Source: DATCRE01 sp964235605
GTDB lineage: Bacteria; Bacteroidota; Bacteroidia; Cytophagales; Cyclobacteriaceae
DNA: 64,000 bases
NCBI GenBank assembly: GCA_964235605.1
Contig: CAXSCR010000004.1
Location: 1-64,000 of the forward strand
Direction: 5' to 3'
Shown here: positions 9,665 through 21,800 of the stretch, in pieces
Layout of the letters: every line of letters starts with the position of its first letter
Position numbering within the stretch: the stretch's first letter is position 1
Position numbers and translations under genes: made by a program
Notes under the pieces: generated by a model
Told to the model about the DNA's origin: nothing
What the model saw: the letters and a program-made list of their open reading frames with translations, nothing else
Databases searched by the model: none

Positions 9665-9742
9665 TAGTCCTATGTTTAACCGGTTTTTGAGCTCCTAAGA
9701 ATCCTGTAGTGTCAGGGTCGCCAAACGCCTAAATGTGAAAAA

Positions 9743-10087
9743 ATGCCAAGATCAGTCAACAATGTAGCCTCAAGAGCCAAGCGTAAACGCATCTTGAAGC
9801 TGGCCAAAGGTTTCTTCGGTCGTAAAAAAAATGTATGGACGGTAGCAAAAAACGCCGTTGAAAAAGGATTAGCCTACGCGTATCGCGATAGAAAACAAAA
9901 GAAAAGAGAATTTAGAGCCGTTTGGATTCAGCGTATTAGTGCTGGAGCTCGCATACACGGTATGTCTTATTCTCAATTAATGGGTAAACTTAACAAGTCC
10001 GAAATTGACTTGAACCGTAAAGTGTTAGCTGATTTAGCAATGAATCACCCACAAGCGTTCGAAGCAGTTATTAATAAGGTGAAATAG
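9743..10087 (+). CDS. rplT: 50S ribosomal protein L20
   Basis: 114 residues, basic, starting MPRSVNNVASRAKRKRILKLAKGFFGRKKN, with the C-terminal L20 globular region (GMSYSQLMGKLNKSEIDLNRKVLADLA). It binds 23S rRNA early in assembly and in some bacteria represses its own operon. It is the last gene of the infC-rpmI-rplT operon; a strong intrinsic terminator follows within 25 bases. Confidence 0.97.
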   Translation: MPRSVNNVASRAKRKRILKLAKGFFGRKKNVWTVAKNAVEKGLAYAYRDRKQKKREFRAVWIQRISAGARIHGMSYSQLMGKLNKSEIDLNRKVLADLAMNHPQAFEAVINKVK

Positions 10088-10107
10088 AACAAGAACTTAC
10101 ATAAAAA

Positions 10108-10140
10108 CAAAAAGGGGCCACACGGCCCCTTTTTGTTTTT
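10108..10140 (+). terminator. intrinsic terminator of the infC-rpmI-rplT operon
   Basis: A perfect 12-bp stem CAAAAAGGGGCC / GGCCCCTTTTTG with the four-base loop ACAC, followed by a further T run. The GC core flanked by A and T tracts makes it functional on either strand, but only the plus-strand operon ends here. Confidence 0.9.
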
Positions 10141-10263
10141 ACGGTTTTTAGAACATAAATTGATTATCGTTAAAATCAAATCAAAGACATTAACTAATAG
10201 GGGAGTGTGTAACTTAGATATGCTTACTCAAATATTTTTCTTTCAATATATCACCAGGTGTTC

Positions 10264-13200
10264 ATGCTGAGCCAGCCATTGCAATCCGGCGAATTTGAAT
10301 CAGAAAACCCCTCAACATCATCACACATAGATACTGGGGCTGTTAACCCATTTCCTGGACTTAGGCCATTTACTATTGAGGAATCATATCTATTCTTTGG
10401 TCGCGAAAGCCAGGTTGATGAAATCCTTGTTAAACTCTCGAAGAATCGCTTTGTTACCGTAATGGGTTATTCCGGAAGTGGCAAGTCATCATTGATGTAT
10501 TGCGGCTTGATTCCGGTATTATATGGTGGTTTTATGAACCACACCGGTCCTAATTGGCATGTCATAATTTCAAGACCAGGTAGATCCCCCATCCAAAATT
10601 TAACAGAGTCTATCGTAGAGTTTCTCATCCAACAAGAAAAGATTTCAATAGCAGATAAAGCGATTCATCGTGCCATAATAAATTCCGTTCTAAGAAGTGG
10701 TTCAAATGGACTTGTTAAGGCTTGCCAATATTTACAAACGCTCGATGCAGAAAATCTGTTTTTTTTAATTGATCAATTTGAAGAATTATTCCGCTACCGC
10801 GAGAGCGACACCACAGGCTTGGCCCACGATGAAGCACAGCAGTATGTTAATCTCATGCTTAACGCGGTGCAGCAAACAGATATACCCATTTATTTGGCGC
10901 TTACTATGCGATCAGATTTTATTGGTAACTGCTCTATCTTCCCAGGCTTAGCACAACTTATTAACAATAGCAATTATCTCGTGCCCCAAATGACAAGGGA
11001 GCAAAAAAAGGTAGCCATAGAAGGTCCTGTTTCCGTAGCAGGTGGAAGAATATCGCAGCGCCTTATTAAAAGGTTACTAACAGATATGGGTAATGATCAG
11101 GATATGTTGCCAATTTTGCAACACGCCATGATGCGTACCTGGGATTACTGGATCGAAAACCATGAGCCGGGAGAGACACTAGACCTACGTCATTATAATG
11201 CCATTGGTAAAATAACCCAAGCACTTTCGCTTCACGCGAATGAAGCATATGATGAACTAACAACTCGCGAAAAGCAAATAGCTGAAATTCTTTTTAAGAA
11301 CATTACTGAGAAAAGTCAAGATAATAAAGGTTTAAGAAGACCAGGTAGATTAGGCTTGATTGCCGAGCAAGCAGAAGCAAATGATCAGGATGTCATTCAA
11401 GTTGTCGACCAATTTCGAAGAACAGGCCGATCCTTTCTCATGCCTGCTGCGAACATCGCCCTTAATAATGATTCTGTTATTGAACTTTCACATGAAAGTT
11501 TAATGCGAATATGGAACAGGCTAGATAGCTGGGTTGAAGAAGAGTATGAATCTGCGCAGATGTACAAACGTCTTTCAGAGGCAGCAGCTATGTATCAAAT
11601 TGGTAAAACCGGTTTGTGGAGGCCTCCTGATTTACAATTAGCTCTTAATTGGCAGAAGAAACAAAAACCAACCCGGGAATGGGCGCAACGTTATGATGAA
11701 GCGTTTGAACGGGCAGTAGTATTTCTTGATACCAGCCGTATTACTTATGAGGCTGAGTTGAAAAACCAAGAAATGCAGCAGCGACGTGTCTTGAGAAGGA
11801 CGCGAGCAACAGCTATTATTCTTGGTATTGCAGCAGTTGTGGCGATTCTATTTTTTGTATTCGCTTACATTCAAAAGATAGCAGCAGATGAGCAAAGTAT
11901 CATAGCTGAAAAGGCTAAAGTACATGCTATACAGCAGTCACTTTTAGCTGAAGAAAATAGGATAAAAGCAGAGGAGCAGGCAGTAATTGCACAGAAAAAG
12001 AGCACTGAAGCAATGCAGGCGAATGAGGAGTTGCAATTAGCCTTATTAATCGCTGAAAAAGCGAAAGAAGCAACGGAAGATGCTTATCGGGTAGCAAAGC
12101 TTCAACAAACAATAGCTGAAAAACAAAGTGGCATTGCACATCAGGCACTTAAAAGTTTTGAAGACGAGTTTGAGCGGGCAGAAACTAGTTATAGAGAAGC
12201 GAATAGGCTGTACATGTTAGCTATTGCACAAAATCTAGTAACTAAATCAGAGCAGGAAGATGATGATATGAATTTAGCGGGTTTAATGGCTATGCAGGGT
12301 TATCATTTTCATCGAAGATTTGAAGGCAAAAAATATGATCCCTACATTTATAGAGGCCTATACAGTGCACTCAGGAAATTATATGGATCTTCTTATAATG
12401 GAATGAAAAATGCAGGCCCTCCTCACAATCACATTAAGTCACTTGCCTTATCCGCAAAAAACAATGCATTTTATTCTGCCGGTGCAGATGGTAGAATATT
12501 TCAAGGAGATTATAGTAAGCTTACTAATACGCCTACAGGTTATTACACACCCTATCCTAGTAGGGTTATAGCCCTATCACCAGAAGAAAAATATCTCGTC
12601 AATGGTAGTGATTCTGCCTTTGTCCAAATTTATGAGCTCAATAAAGGCAAGAAAAACATTACTGTAGTTAAGGGTCTTAATGGAGGATCAAATGATATGG
12701 AATTTTTACCTGCAAGTTTAAATTTTATTGTAGCTAGCCGAGGTAAAACACTGTCTTTAATTAATGCCCAAACAGGAGATGTGCGTGAACTAGCAAAACT
12801 TCCCACCGAGATAAAGTCAATGTCGATTAGCCCGAATGGAAAATTGCTGGCAGGGGCTTCATGGTCAGGACAAGTTTTGTTAATTGATCTTGTCGATTAC
12901 TCATATACAATATTGGTTGATGAGCCATCAAGCAGAATACTATCAGTTAAGTTTAGCCCAAGTGGAGAAGAGATTGCTTATGGAACGGACGACTTAATTC
13001 ATAAGAGAGGACTTGTTAAAATCTATAATTTGAAAACAAAAGAGACACGCCACTTTAGTGGACACAGGGCTGGCGTATATGATATAGAATTTAGCCCAGA
13101 TGGAAAGTTATTAGCAAGCGCGGGATCTGACAAACGCCTTCAGTTATGGGTTCTTGAAAATCCTGAAGATCTCCCTGTAGTTATGGATAATAATAATGGT

Positions 13201-13422
13201 TTTGTATGGGATATTGCCTTCACAAAAGACTCAGGTCATCTTATTGCGGCCTGTAGTGAATCTGAAATACGCGTATGGCCAACTGATCCAACATTATTAG
13301 CGCAACTTGTGTGCCCCAAGATTAGCCGGAATATGACACAGGATGAATGGAATAAATATGTAGGCCGTAAAATAGAATTCGAAACTACTTGTATTGTTGG
13401 TGGATTGATAAAACAATTTTGA
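10264..13422 (+). CDS. membrane-anchored nSTAND1 NTPase with coiled coil and C-terminal WD40 propeller
   Basis: About 1052 residues. After a short polar N-terminus comes the nSTAND1 region: NPFPGLRPFTIEESYLFFGR, Walker A GYSGSGKSS (~70-78) and Walker B FFLIDQFEELFR (~165-176), then winged-helix-like segments. A single transmembrane helix follows at ~515-540 (ATAIILGIAAVVAILFFVF) preceded by an Arg-rich stretch, so by the positive-inside rule the NTPase is cytosolic and the Ala/Glu-rich coiled coil (~540-640) and WD40 repeats (~720-1030, e.g. FSPDGKLLASAGSDKRLQLW) are periplasmic. A GTG at 10258 is an alternative start. STAND proteins are signal-driven switches; the signal here is unknown. It is the first of four closely packed genes. 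Confidence 0.85.
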   Translation: MLSQPLQSGEFESENPSTSSHIDTGAVNPFPGLRPFTIEESYLFFGRESQVDEILVKLSKNRFVTVMGYSGSGKSSLMYCGLIPVLYGGFMNHTGPNWHVIISRPGRSPIQNLTESIVEFLIQQEKISIADKAIHRAIINSVLRSGSNGLVKACQYLQTLDAENLFFLIDQFEELFRYRESDTTGLAHDEAQQYVNLMLNAVQQTDIPIYLALTMRSDFIGNCSIFPGLAQLINNSNYLVPQMTREQKKVAIEGPVSVAGGRISQRLIKRLLTDMGNDQDMLPILQHAMMRTWDYWIENHEPGETLDLRHYNAIGKITQALSLHANEAYDELTTREKQIAEILFKNITEKSQDNKGLRRPGRLGLIAEQAEANDQDVIQVVDQFRRTGRSFLMPAANIALNNDSVIELSHESLMRIWNRLDSWVEEEYESAQMYKRLSEAAAMYQIGKTGLWRPPDLQLALNWQKKQKPTREWAQRYDEAFERAVVFLDTSRITYEAELKNQEMQQRRVLRRTRATAIILGIAAVVAILFFVFAYIQKIAADEQSIIAEKAKVHAIQQSLLAEENRIKAEEQAVIAQKKSTEAMQANEELQLALLIAEKAKEATEDAYRVAKLQQTIAEKQSGIAHQALKSFEDEFERAETSYREANRLYMLAIAQNLVTKSEQEDDDMNLAGLMAMQGYHFHRRFEGKKYDPYIYRGLYSALRKLYGSSYNGMKNAGPPHNHIKSLALSAKNNAFYSAGADGRIFQGDYSKLTNTPTGYYTPYPSRVIALSPEEKYLVNGSDSAFVQIYELNKGKKNITVVKGLNGGSNDMEFLPASLNFIVASRGKTLSLINAQTGDVRELAKLPTEIKSMSISPNGKLLAGASWSGQVLLIDLVDYSYTILVDEPSSRILSVKFSPSGEEIAYGTDDLIHKRGLVKIYNLKTKETRHFSGHRAGVYDIEFSPDGKLLASAGSDKRLQLWVLENPEDLPVVMDNNNGFVWDIAFTKDSGHLIAACSESEIRVWPTDPTLLAQLVCPKISRNMTQDEWNKYVGRKIEFETTCIVGGLIKQF

Positions 13423-13427
13423 TTTTA

Positions 13428-14597
13428 ATGCAACAAGTGAAAACCATACTTTGTCTAGTTGTTTTACTGCAATTCAGTATCCATTTGTTGTGGGCCCAAC
13501 AAGATGACTGTGAGCAGATATTAAGAACTGCTTTTGAGGAATTTAATTCTGGTCATTTTTATGGTTTGTCTTCTATTCTAAAGCCATGTATTGAGAATGG
13601 CTTTACCTTAGAGCAGCGCCAGCGGGCTTATTTCTTACTAACACAAGCGTACTTATTAACGGACGATCCAACTGCTGCTGATGAAAGCTACCTTAAATTA
13701 TTGAAAGCCAATCCAGAATATGTTGCAGACGAGTCAAGAGACCCCATTGATATTGTTTATCTGAGTAAAAAATTTACGGCTTCTCCTATATTTTCCTTAT
13801 ATGGTAGATTGGGAACTAACGTCGTGCTGGCTCGAGTAATTCATGATATTGATCTGTTTGATGGTTTAAACGGTAAAGATCTGAAAGAGACATATTCAGT
13901 GAGTCCAGGTTATCAATTGAATGTAGGTATTGATTGGAGTATTACTGACCACTTTAGTTTGTCAGGTGGGCTTCAATATATGCTTACATCTTATAGGCAT
14001 ACAACAACTGGAATTTTTGGTAGGGATGTTTTGGAATTTCACGATAAACTGAATTGGGTTAATATTCCTATAGCCGCAAAGTATAGTTTAACCTCAGGCC
14101 GTTTTAAGCCTTTTGTATACGCAGGCTATTCAACTAATTTTTTAGTATCTGAAAAGGCAACTGTAAAGTATCAAAACAAGAATGCAAATCAAGACGAGAT
14201 TAATGGAGGTGAAACAACAGTATCTATGACCAGCCCAATACTAGATTTAAGATACAAACGAAATTTATTGAATAATGCAATTGTTATTGGAGGTGGATTC
14301 AGGCGCAAAATCGGCTTAAATTATTGGATGATTGATTTTCGTTATTCGTTTGGACTAAGAAATATCGTCAATATCAAAAATCAGTATGCCAATAACACTG
14401 ATGAATCAAAATATGAAAACAGCTTAACACCACTTATGCTTTATTCCCAAACTGAAGACTATTTTAGATTAGATAATCTCTCAGTTTCGATTGGTTACAT
14501 ATACCCATTGTATAAGCCGCGCAAAGCAAAACACGCAAAAGCAACATCAAAATCTAAGGAAATACAAACTCAAGAAGACGATGCTCAGCAAAATTAA
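13428..14597 (+). CDS. outer-membrane beta-barrel protein with TPR-like N-terminus
   Basis: About 389 residues. The signal peptide ends near LLWAQQ (~residue 24). Residues ~27-110 are helical, TPR-like (FNSGHFYGLSSILKPCIENG, RAYFLLTQAYLLTDDPTAADESYLKLLKANPEY). From ~125 onwards alternating strands (FSLYGRLGTNV, QLNVGIDWSITDHFSLSGGLQYM, FKPFVYAGYSTNF, YWMIDFRYSFGLRNI) predict an OmpA-like or OMP_b-brl_2 barrel. ATG 13428 starts 6 bases after the NTPase stop. The helical part would face the periplasm, where it could meet the NTPase's WD40 domain; that is inference. The exposed tail is Lys-rich. Confidence 0.75.
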   Translation: MQQVKTILCLVVLLQFSIHLLWAQQDDCEQILRTAFEEFNSGHFYGLSSILKPCIENGFTLEQRQRAYFLLTQAYLLTDDPTAADESYLKLLKANPEYVADESRDPIDIVYLSKKFTASPIFSLYGRLGTNVVLARVIHDIDLFDGLNGKDLKETYSVSPGYQLNVGIDWSITDHFSLSGGLQYMLTSYRHTTTGIFGRDVLEFHDKLNWVNIPIAAKYSLTSGRFKPFVYAGYSTNFLVSEKATVKYQNKNANQDEINGGETTVSMTSPILDLRYKRNLLNNAIVIGGGFRRKIGLNYWMIDFRYSFGLRNIVNIKNQYANNTDESKYENSLTPLMLYSQTEDYFRLDNLSVSIGYIYPLYKPRKAKHAKATSKSKEIQTQEDDAQQN

Positions 14598-15810
14598 TAT
14601 AACATACTTGCTGATGGCTTTCCTTGTTGTAAGTACAATGGTTTGCTCGTGCGACACCGCACGTAACGTTGACCCGCCTTACAGCCAGTATTTTTTAAAA
14701 TATTATGGTGAAGATGGTGATCAGGAAGCCGTTGATATGGTAGTTAACCCGGATGGAACATTTATCCTTTTGAGTAAGTCTACTGATGTTCAAACTATTT
14801 TGTTAGTGAAAACGGATGGTGACGGTAATATAATTTGGCAGCGAAAGTTGGGAACATCTACAGATGAACCAAAAGATATTGAACTTACCCTAGATGGTGA
14901 CTATGTTATCCTTTCAGATTTTCTTATGTCAACTAATAACACCGATATCAAAATATTACGGGTAGATAATAATGGTAATAAAATAGACAGTGCTACAAAT
15001 GGCACAACTGCTAACGATTTTGGTAAGAGCATAACTCCCGTTTCTGATGGTGGATTCATTATAGGAGGCTCAACAGCATCTGTTCCTAATACCAATTTAT
15101 CTTTTCTTCATTATCGTTGTAACGCCAATTTAGTTTTCAGCCAGGGGAATTGGAGGGATATATATGATACCGAATTGCCTGGGTCTATAAATGAGGTTAT
15201 AAAAGTCTTTCAGAGTGAAGATAATTTTTTTAATGTCTTTGGTTACTCTAATACGCCTAGTTTAGGTGGAGGAAGGACATTATATTATTATACTATTGAT
15301 GACGTAGGTGAAAATGCAGGTGTATCTTTTATTAGTGACTTTACATCAGATGTAAAAGTGTCTTTTGTAGTGGAAACTCCGCTAATCTTATCTCCTGGTT
15401 ATTTTGCGATCGGTGCATCAAATAAAAATGGAATTTCTAAGCTGCATGTCTCTAAACTTAGAGATCCTTTACAATTTTCTAATAATGATGTACAACTTAA
15501 TCTTGACGTCGCGCCCATTAGAAGAATGACGGGAATTTGTGCGGCTCCCTCTCTAACGTCGCCGATTGGTTATTTGGTAGCTTCAACAGAATCTAAAAGC
15601 ACAGGTGAAACCGACGTTGTTCTCACTAAGATTGATCAAAAGGGGGCTGAATTATGGTCAGTTAACTTTGGTAGCGAAAAAAATGATAAGGCTGCGGCAA
15701 TAGCTGAGCTTCCTGATGGTAGAATAATGGTGCTTTGCACCATTGAATCGGCACTTCAGAGTAAAATGGCTTTGTTAAAACTAAATGTGAAAGGCAAGCT
15801 ATTGAATTAA
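14581..15810 (+). CDS. propeller-like lipoprotein
   Basis: About 409 residues. The N-terminus has a hydrophobic helix ending in a lipobox (VCSC, with Cys near residue 21), so it is a predicted lipoprotein. The body has repeated motifs of the type VNPDGTFILLSKS, LTLDGDYVILSDF, VSDGGFIIGGST and LPDGRIMVLCT, spaced ~50-70 residues apart. They resemble the blades of beta-propellers or delta-60 repeats that follow phrases such as VKTDGDGNIIWQRKLG. The ATG overlaps the end of the previous gene by 17 bases, showing tight coupling. Function unknown. Confidence 0.7.
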   Translation: MLSKINITYLLMAFLVVSTMVCSCDTARNVDPPYSQYFLKYYGEDGDQEAVDMVVNPDGTFILLSKSTDVQTILLVKTDGDGNIIWQRKLGTSTDEPKDIELTLDGDYVILSDFLMSTNNTDIKILRVDNNGNKIDSATNGTTANDFGKSITPVSDGGFIIGGSTASVPNTNLSFLHYRCNANLVFSQGNWRDIYDTELPGSINEVIKVFQSEDNFFNVFGYSNTPSLGGGRTLYYYTIDDVGENAGVSFISDFTSDVKVSFVVETPLILSPGYFAIGASNKNGISKLHVSKLRDPLQFSNNDVQLNLDVAPIRRMTGICAAPSLTSPIGYLVASTESKSTGETDVVLTKIDQKGAELWSVNFGSEKNDKAAAIAELPDGRIMVLCTIESALQSKMALLKLNVKGKLLN

Positions 15811-15891
15811 ACACCAAAAGAACCGGGTATTGCGGTTACATGTTGAATAAGATTTAAATTAAGAAGGACAGACAGGCACTAAATACATCTA

Positions 15892-18800
15892 ATGCTAAGA
15901 TTATATCATGGTCTTGTATTGCTTTTGCTTTTGGTATCAATTCTAAAAATTGATTCTGCTTTCAGTCAATGCAATTTTACCAATCTTAATTCTGCTTATC
16001 GTGTTGATGATCCCGCTTTTACGCTAACAGGGGGTACATTTTATTATGGAGATGGTGTCAATATAAACTCCTTTAATCCGGCCATAGCAGGAGTGGGTAA
16101 ACACACCATAATTACGGGAACAGGGAGCGCTACAACGTATGTTCTACAAACTACAGGATCATTTAATCCAATAGCCGGCTCAGGCACATCTTTGACATTG
16201 AGTGATGATAGTCAGTCGGGCCTTATCGGCTTAAATTCTGGAGCTGGTACGCCGTTTAACTTTAATTTCTTCGGGAACAATTATTCCAGTGTGGTTATTG
16301 GATCTAATGGAATCATAGGTTTTTCAACCACTAATATGAATTCTCCCATCGTGCAAAGCTTTCCCGACAATACTACACCAAATAATATTATTGCGGCTGT
16401 CTGGGATGATTTTGATCCAGCTTTAGGTGGTACTATTGAATATTTTACAGTGGGTAATACACCAACACGAACTTTTGTTGTCAATTATAAGAATCTAGTA
16501 CAAAAGACTTTCTTAACAACAGTTAATGTTCAAGTACAGCTGCACGAATCTTCAAATATAATCGAGATACATTCTACAAATGTGAATTCGTCCATGTCAC
16601 CATCTACTCAGGGTATTGAGAGCGAAGCTGGAGCGATGGTTTGGTACACTGCCTTAGATAGAAATAATTCAAAATGGGCCGCTACAAATGATTTAGTATC
16701 CATTGTTCCCAATTGTATAGAAGTTAAAACAGTAACGGTTTATGCGGTGCCTAATGTTTCTTTACCAGTGTCACCATCAACAACCACAATCTGTTCGGGA
16801 GTTTCAGTGCCAGTCACAATTGGCTCATCAGAATCTGGTATAGAATATCAGCTCAGAAATAATGCAGACGACACACCGTTAAGTGGTTTTGTTTCGGGAA
16901 CTGGAGGTAATTTGACTATTAATAGCAATGCCATCTCAACCAATCTAACAATAAAGGTTTACGTTCGGAATATTACTACACTATATGATAACACGCTGAC
17001 CAATAAGACCAATGTAACAATTGCTACCTTGCCATCGATCACTACACAACCGATCGGAACGACAGTGTGCGAAGGTACCGCGGTTGGCTTTACAGTTACT
17101 ACAAACGGTACGGGCATTACATATCAATGGAAGAAGAATGGCATTACCTTAAGTGGAGAAGTTTCAAGTAATTATTCAATTCCATCACCAAATACAGCAA
17201 ATGCAGGCACATACACTGTGGTTGTAAGTGGCGCATGTGGTGCACCAGTAACTAGCAGTGGCGCAATATTAAATATTAATAAAGCACCTGAAATTACAGT
17301 AGATCTTGCTTCTAATGAGACTAAATGTCAAGCGGAGAATATTACATTCATTGTTAATGCAGGCGCTACAACGAGTCCTGTTTACCAATGGAGAAAAGAT
17401 GGGAATAATATTAGTGGTGAAACGAGTGCTGGTTATACAATCTCAAATATAGCAGCCGCTCATGCAGGTAACTATGATGTAGTGATAAGCAGCGGTGTGG
17501 CTTGTGGTTTGCCAAAAACTAGTATTGTATCCGCATTATCAGTTAGTCCTCTGCCGTTGATTTCAGCATCACCCCAATCTATTTGTGACGGGCAAACTAC
17601 TAACATTGCTATAGGAAATCCCAACTCAATTTCAGGAACTGTTTTTAGTTGGACTGTGCAAAGTTCTAATAATGTTACTAATGCAACAGCTGGCGGGGGC
17701 ATAGGTGTGACATCAATTTCACAAGCATTGGCTTTAATAAATCCTGTAATTGCAGGAACGGTAACATATCAAATTGTTGGCACTGCCGCAGGTTGCAATG
17801 GCCCTCCATTTGCAGCAACGGTAACAGTCTTACCTATTCCAACAGCATCTGCATACAATGTGGTTATTTGCTCGGGTCAATCCACTTCAATATCACTTGC
17901 CAATCCAAACCTAGTTAGTGGTACTACTTTTAACTGGACAACGAGTGTTACGAATGTGTCTGGAGCAAGTTCAGGTGCAGGAAGTGTCATCAATCAGGTA
18001 CTTAATGCCAGTCCGATTACTACCAGTAATGGCACCACCGACTACCAAATTACACCCGTTGCAAATGGATGCTCTGGTACTCCGATTCTTATTACAGCCA
18101 CCGTAAAACCAATTACGATCATCACAACTAGTTCAACGGCTTTGTCGCCTCAGATATGCAGTGGTTCAACCTTAAATTTCACACCAACATCGAGTGTTGC
18201 AGGTACCACATATAGCTGGACATCGTCGATAGCAGGTACTATCAACGTTGCTAGTGTTACCGCTACCGGAAGTGGCGCTATAACAGATACACCGATTAAT
18301 ACCGGTAATTCATCAGGCACAGTAACCTATCAAATTACACCCCAGGTAAATGGTTGTGATGGCTTGCCTGTTAGTTATGTTGTTACAATCAAACCACTCC
18401 CTACTGCCAGCACATCAGATGTAGTTGTATGTAGTGGTCAGAACGCCACTATCAATATTTCTTCCTTACCCTTAAGTGTATCAGGAACTACTTTTGCCTG
18501 GACAGCATCAACAAATGGCAGTTTAACTGGCTATTCGGATGGTAATGGTTCACAAATAAGTCAAACATTGACCAACACGAATACCTTAGCTCGTTGGGTT
18601 GATTATACGATAACTCCGACAGCAGGCGGATGTAATGGAGCTCAATTTATTGTGAGAGCTTCTGTTGACCCAATTGTTTCGGTTAATGCAGGTTTAGATT
18701 ATAGTGTTTGTGAAAAAGTAGGTATGCCAACTACAATTGATGTATCAGGAACAATAGGTGGAGGCGCCGCATCAGGTACATGGTCAATTGTTTCCGGTAC

Positions 18801-21800
18801 AGGTACAATTACATCTAGCACCACAGTTGGTTCATCGGTAACAGCTACTTATACAATTGGCGCATCTGACGTTGCAAGTTCAGTGACCTTTTTACTTACA
18901 TCAAATGATCCTACGGGTCCATGTTCTTTCATGTCAGATGATTTGAAGATCAATATAAACAGAGCGCCAAGAGCTAGTGCTCCTGCTGACTATTTCGTTT
19001 GTGAGTCAGCTAAAATTTATTTAACCGGAACGTTAAGTGGTGGCGCTTATACAGGCACTTGGACTAAAGTTACAACAGCAGGTGGTAGTTTATCTGCAAG
19101 TAGTTTAACCGGTTCAACTGTGACAGCAACCTATGATACTTTAAAAGCTGACGTAGGATCTGTATTAACTTTCCGCTTAACAACAAATGACGCTGATGGA
19201 TCAGGCCCATGTCTTGCTGCGGCTGATACTATTCAAATTACAATTAATGAATCTGCTAGAACAAAGGCAGGTTTAGATACAGAAGTTTGTGAAGACAAAG
19301 TTGTTCAGCTTAACGGTTCATACAGTGGCAGTACAAGTACTGTAACCTGGAGTGGAGGAAGTGGCGGGTCAAGATTTGAAAATGTTAACAATCCTATATC
19401 TAAGTATAATCTAACCGCTGCAGATAAGGCTGCCGGAGTTATTAAGCTTGTATTGTCTACAAATGATCCCGATGGTAGTGCTAGTTCAGGTCCATGCGCT
19501 ATAGTTAGGGATACAGTGGCTATAAAAATCAATAAGTTTCCCAGGCCAAGAATTTATGGATTAGATGCAGTATATCCAGAAAACCATGCCGTTGTCAATT
19601 TAATTGGAATAGAGGAAGGTGGAACTTTTACCGGACCTGGAATTGTTTCGGGCACGAATAAATTTGACCCCTCTCAATCTGGTACAGGCTCATTAACAAT
19701 AACCTACACCTTTACTGATTTAAAAGGTTGTGTGGGCGATACTACAGCCACGACAATTGTTAATCCGGTTACCACTGTTGATTTTGATGTTGCTGATGCC
19801 AGTGGAACTACTATGTTTGGAAGAGATGCGAATGGTTTTCCGATGGTTTGCGCAAATCAAGGAAATGTGGTACTTATAGGTAGCCCATCTAATAATGACG
19901 CCAATCATAAGTCTCCCACCCATTTCGAAGCTATAAGTCCTGCGCTTATCCCAAGGTTGAATGCTATTAATTTATCGCCGACCGTAAAGATATGGAGAAT
20001 TAATACAGATGGTTTACCAGGCGGCCGTTACACGCTTAGATATATTTATACGAATCAATTCAATGCAACAGATACTTTGACGAAGGATATTGTAGTGCAA
20101 TCTGCTCCTGTGTCTGTAATTACGTTAGGGGATAATTGTATTGACAACGTTATTAAGTTCACAGAGGCGTCATACATGGCAGACAACGGATCTGGTGGTG
20201 TAATCAAAATGTGGGCTTGGCTTTATGGAGAAGGATCAAATGGCAGTGTCGGAACCACAAGAGAGCCTTCGTATTTATATTCGAACCCTGGTACACACTT
20301 AGTTTATTTATTAGTTACTACTGATCAGGGTTGTCAAAACACAACTTCAAAAAGTATAGTGATAGGCATTCCACCTACGCCAGATTTCGCATGGTCCTCA
20401 TATTGTCAAGGGGATACAACCGTTTTTGTAAATAATTCGTCATCATCCTTCGGAGCGATTAATGGCTATGCATGGGATTTTGATGATGGAGATACATTGG
20501 GTCTTGCGTCTTCAACAAAATCAGTACCCGCCGGTAAACACAGTGGCCGTACATTCGGTATATGGGAGACTCCACAACATATATATGCTGATTTTAAAAC
20601 CTATAATGTAAAGTTAACTGTAAGTACAAATGCAAAATGTTCAGCTACAACAATTAGGCAGGTTAACGTACTTCAGTCTTCAATGCCATCATCAACGGAT
20701 GCCTATAATATAAATTTTGAAAATGGCTCAGGAACATGGGTGGCCGTATCGGCTGCATCAAATACAGATTTAGTGAGTTGGAAATTCGGAACACCATCAG
20801 GAAGTGTAATTAATAGGGCAAGTTCGGGCATAAATGCATGGTGGACCGGCACCAATACCAATTCATTAGATGATAAGAGCACGTATTATAAGAATGAAAA
20901 GTCTTATGTTATAGGTCCATGCTTGAATATTGAATCTTTAAAAAGACCAATGATTTCGTTTGATTATTGGGCACATACGCAAGTTGGTTTCGACGGCGCT
21001 GTCGTTCAATATTCGTTAGATGGTGGTGCTTCTTGGATACCAATAGGTGATGCAGAAGGCGGGGGGATCAATTGGTATAACAGCAGAACGCTATCGAGTT
21101 ATCCAGGTGGGCAGAATCACTTTGCGTGGTCTCAAATGAACGAGGGTTGGGTTAATGCACGCTATAACCTTGACGGTATACCTCATGATAACCGAGGTAA
21201 AGTTGTCTTTCGAATAGCATTTGCAAGTAACAGTGACAACCCAAGTGGAAGCGTGCTTGAAGGTTTTGCATTTGATAATATTTATATTGGTGAAAAGAAA
21301 AGAAACGTATTGGTTGAGCACTTTACTAATATAAATCCCCAATACACTTCTGTTGCTAGTAACTTAGATAATCTGTATGACTCACAGACTGACCCATTCG
21401 CATCAACTTATAAAGAAGCGCCTGATTTTACTAAAATTCAATATCATTTAGCTAGTCCAAGTAGTGACATAATTAATAAAGATAATCCGAGGGATCCTGC
21501 TACACGCGCACTTTATTACGGCGTAGCACAACCCCCTTATACGATCATGGATGGTATCTTAGGAGATTATTACAATACAGAATTTAATGGAGACCATGGA
21601 TTGATTCAACCTGTAATTTTAGATAAGCGGGCACTTGAAGATCCACTTTTTAATATTGAGATTGACACCATTCTATCTAACCAAAATATACTAAAAGCAA
21701 ATGTTAAATTTAACTACATAGATTCTTTGAGCGTATTAAACACAAATATTAGTGTTCAGATAGCGCTTATAGAAAGTAATGTAGGTGGTCATCGCAATGT

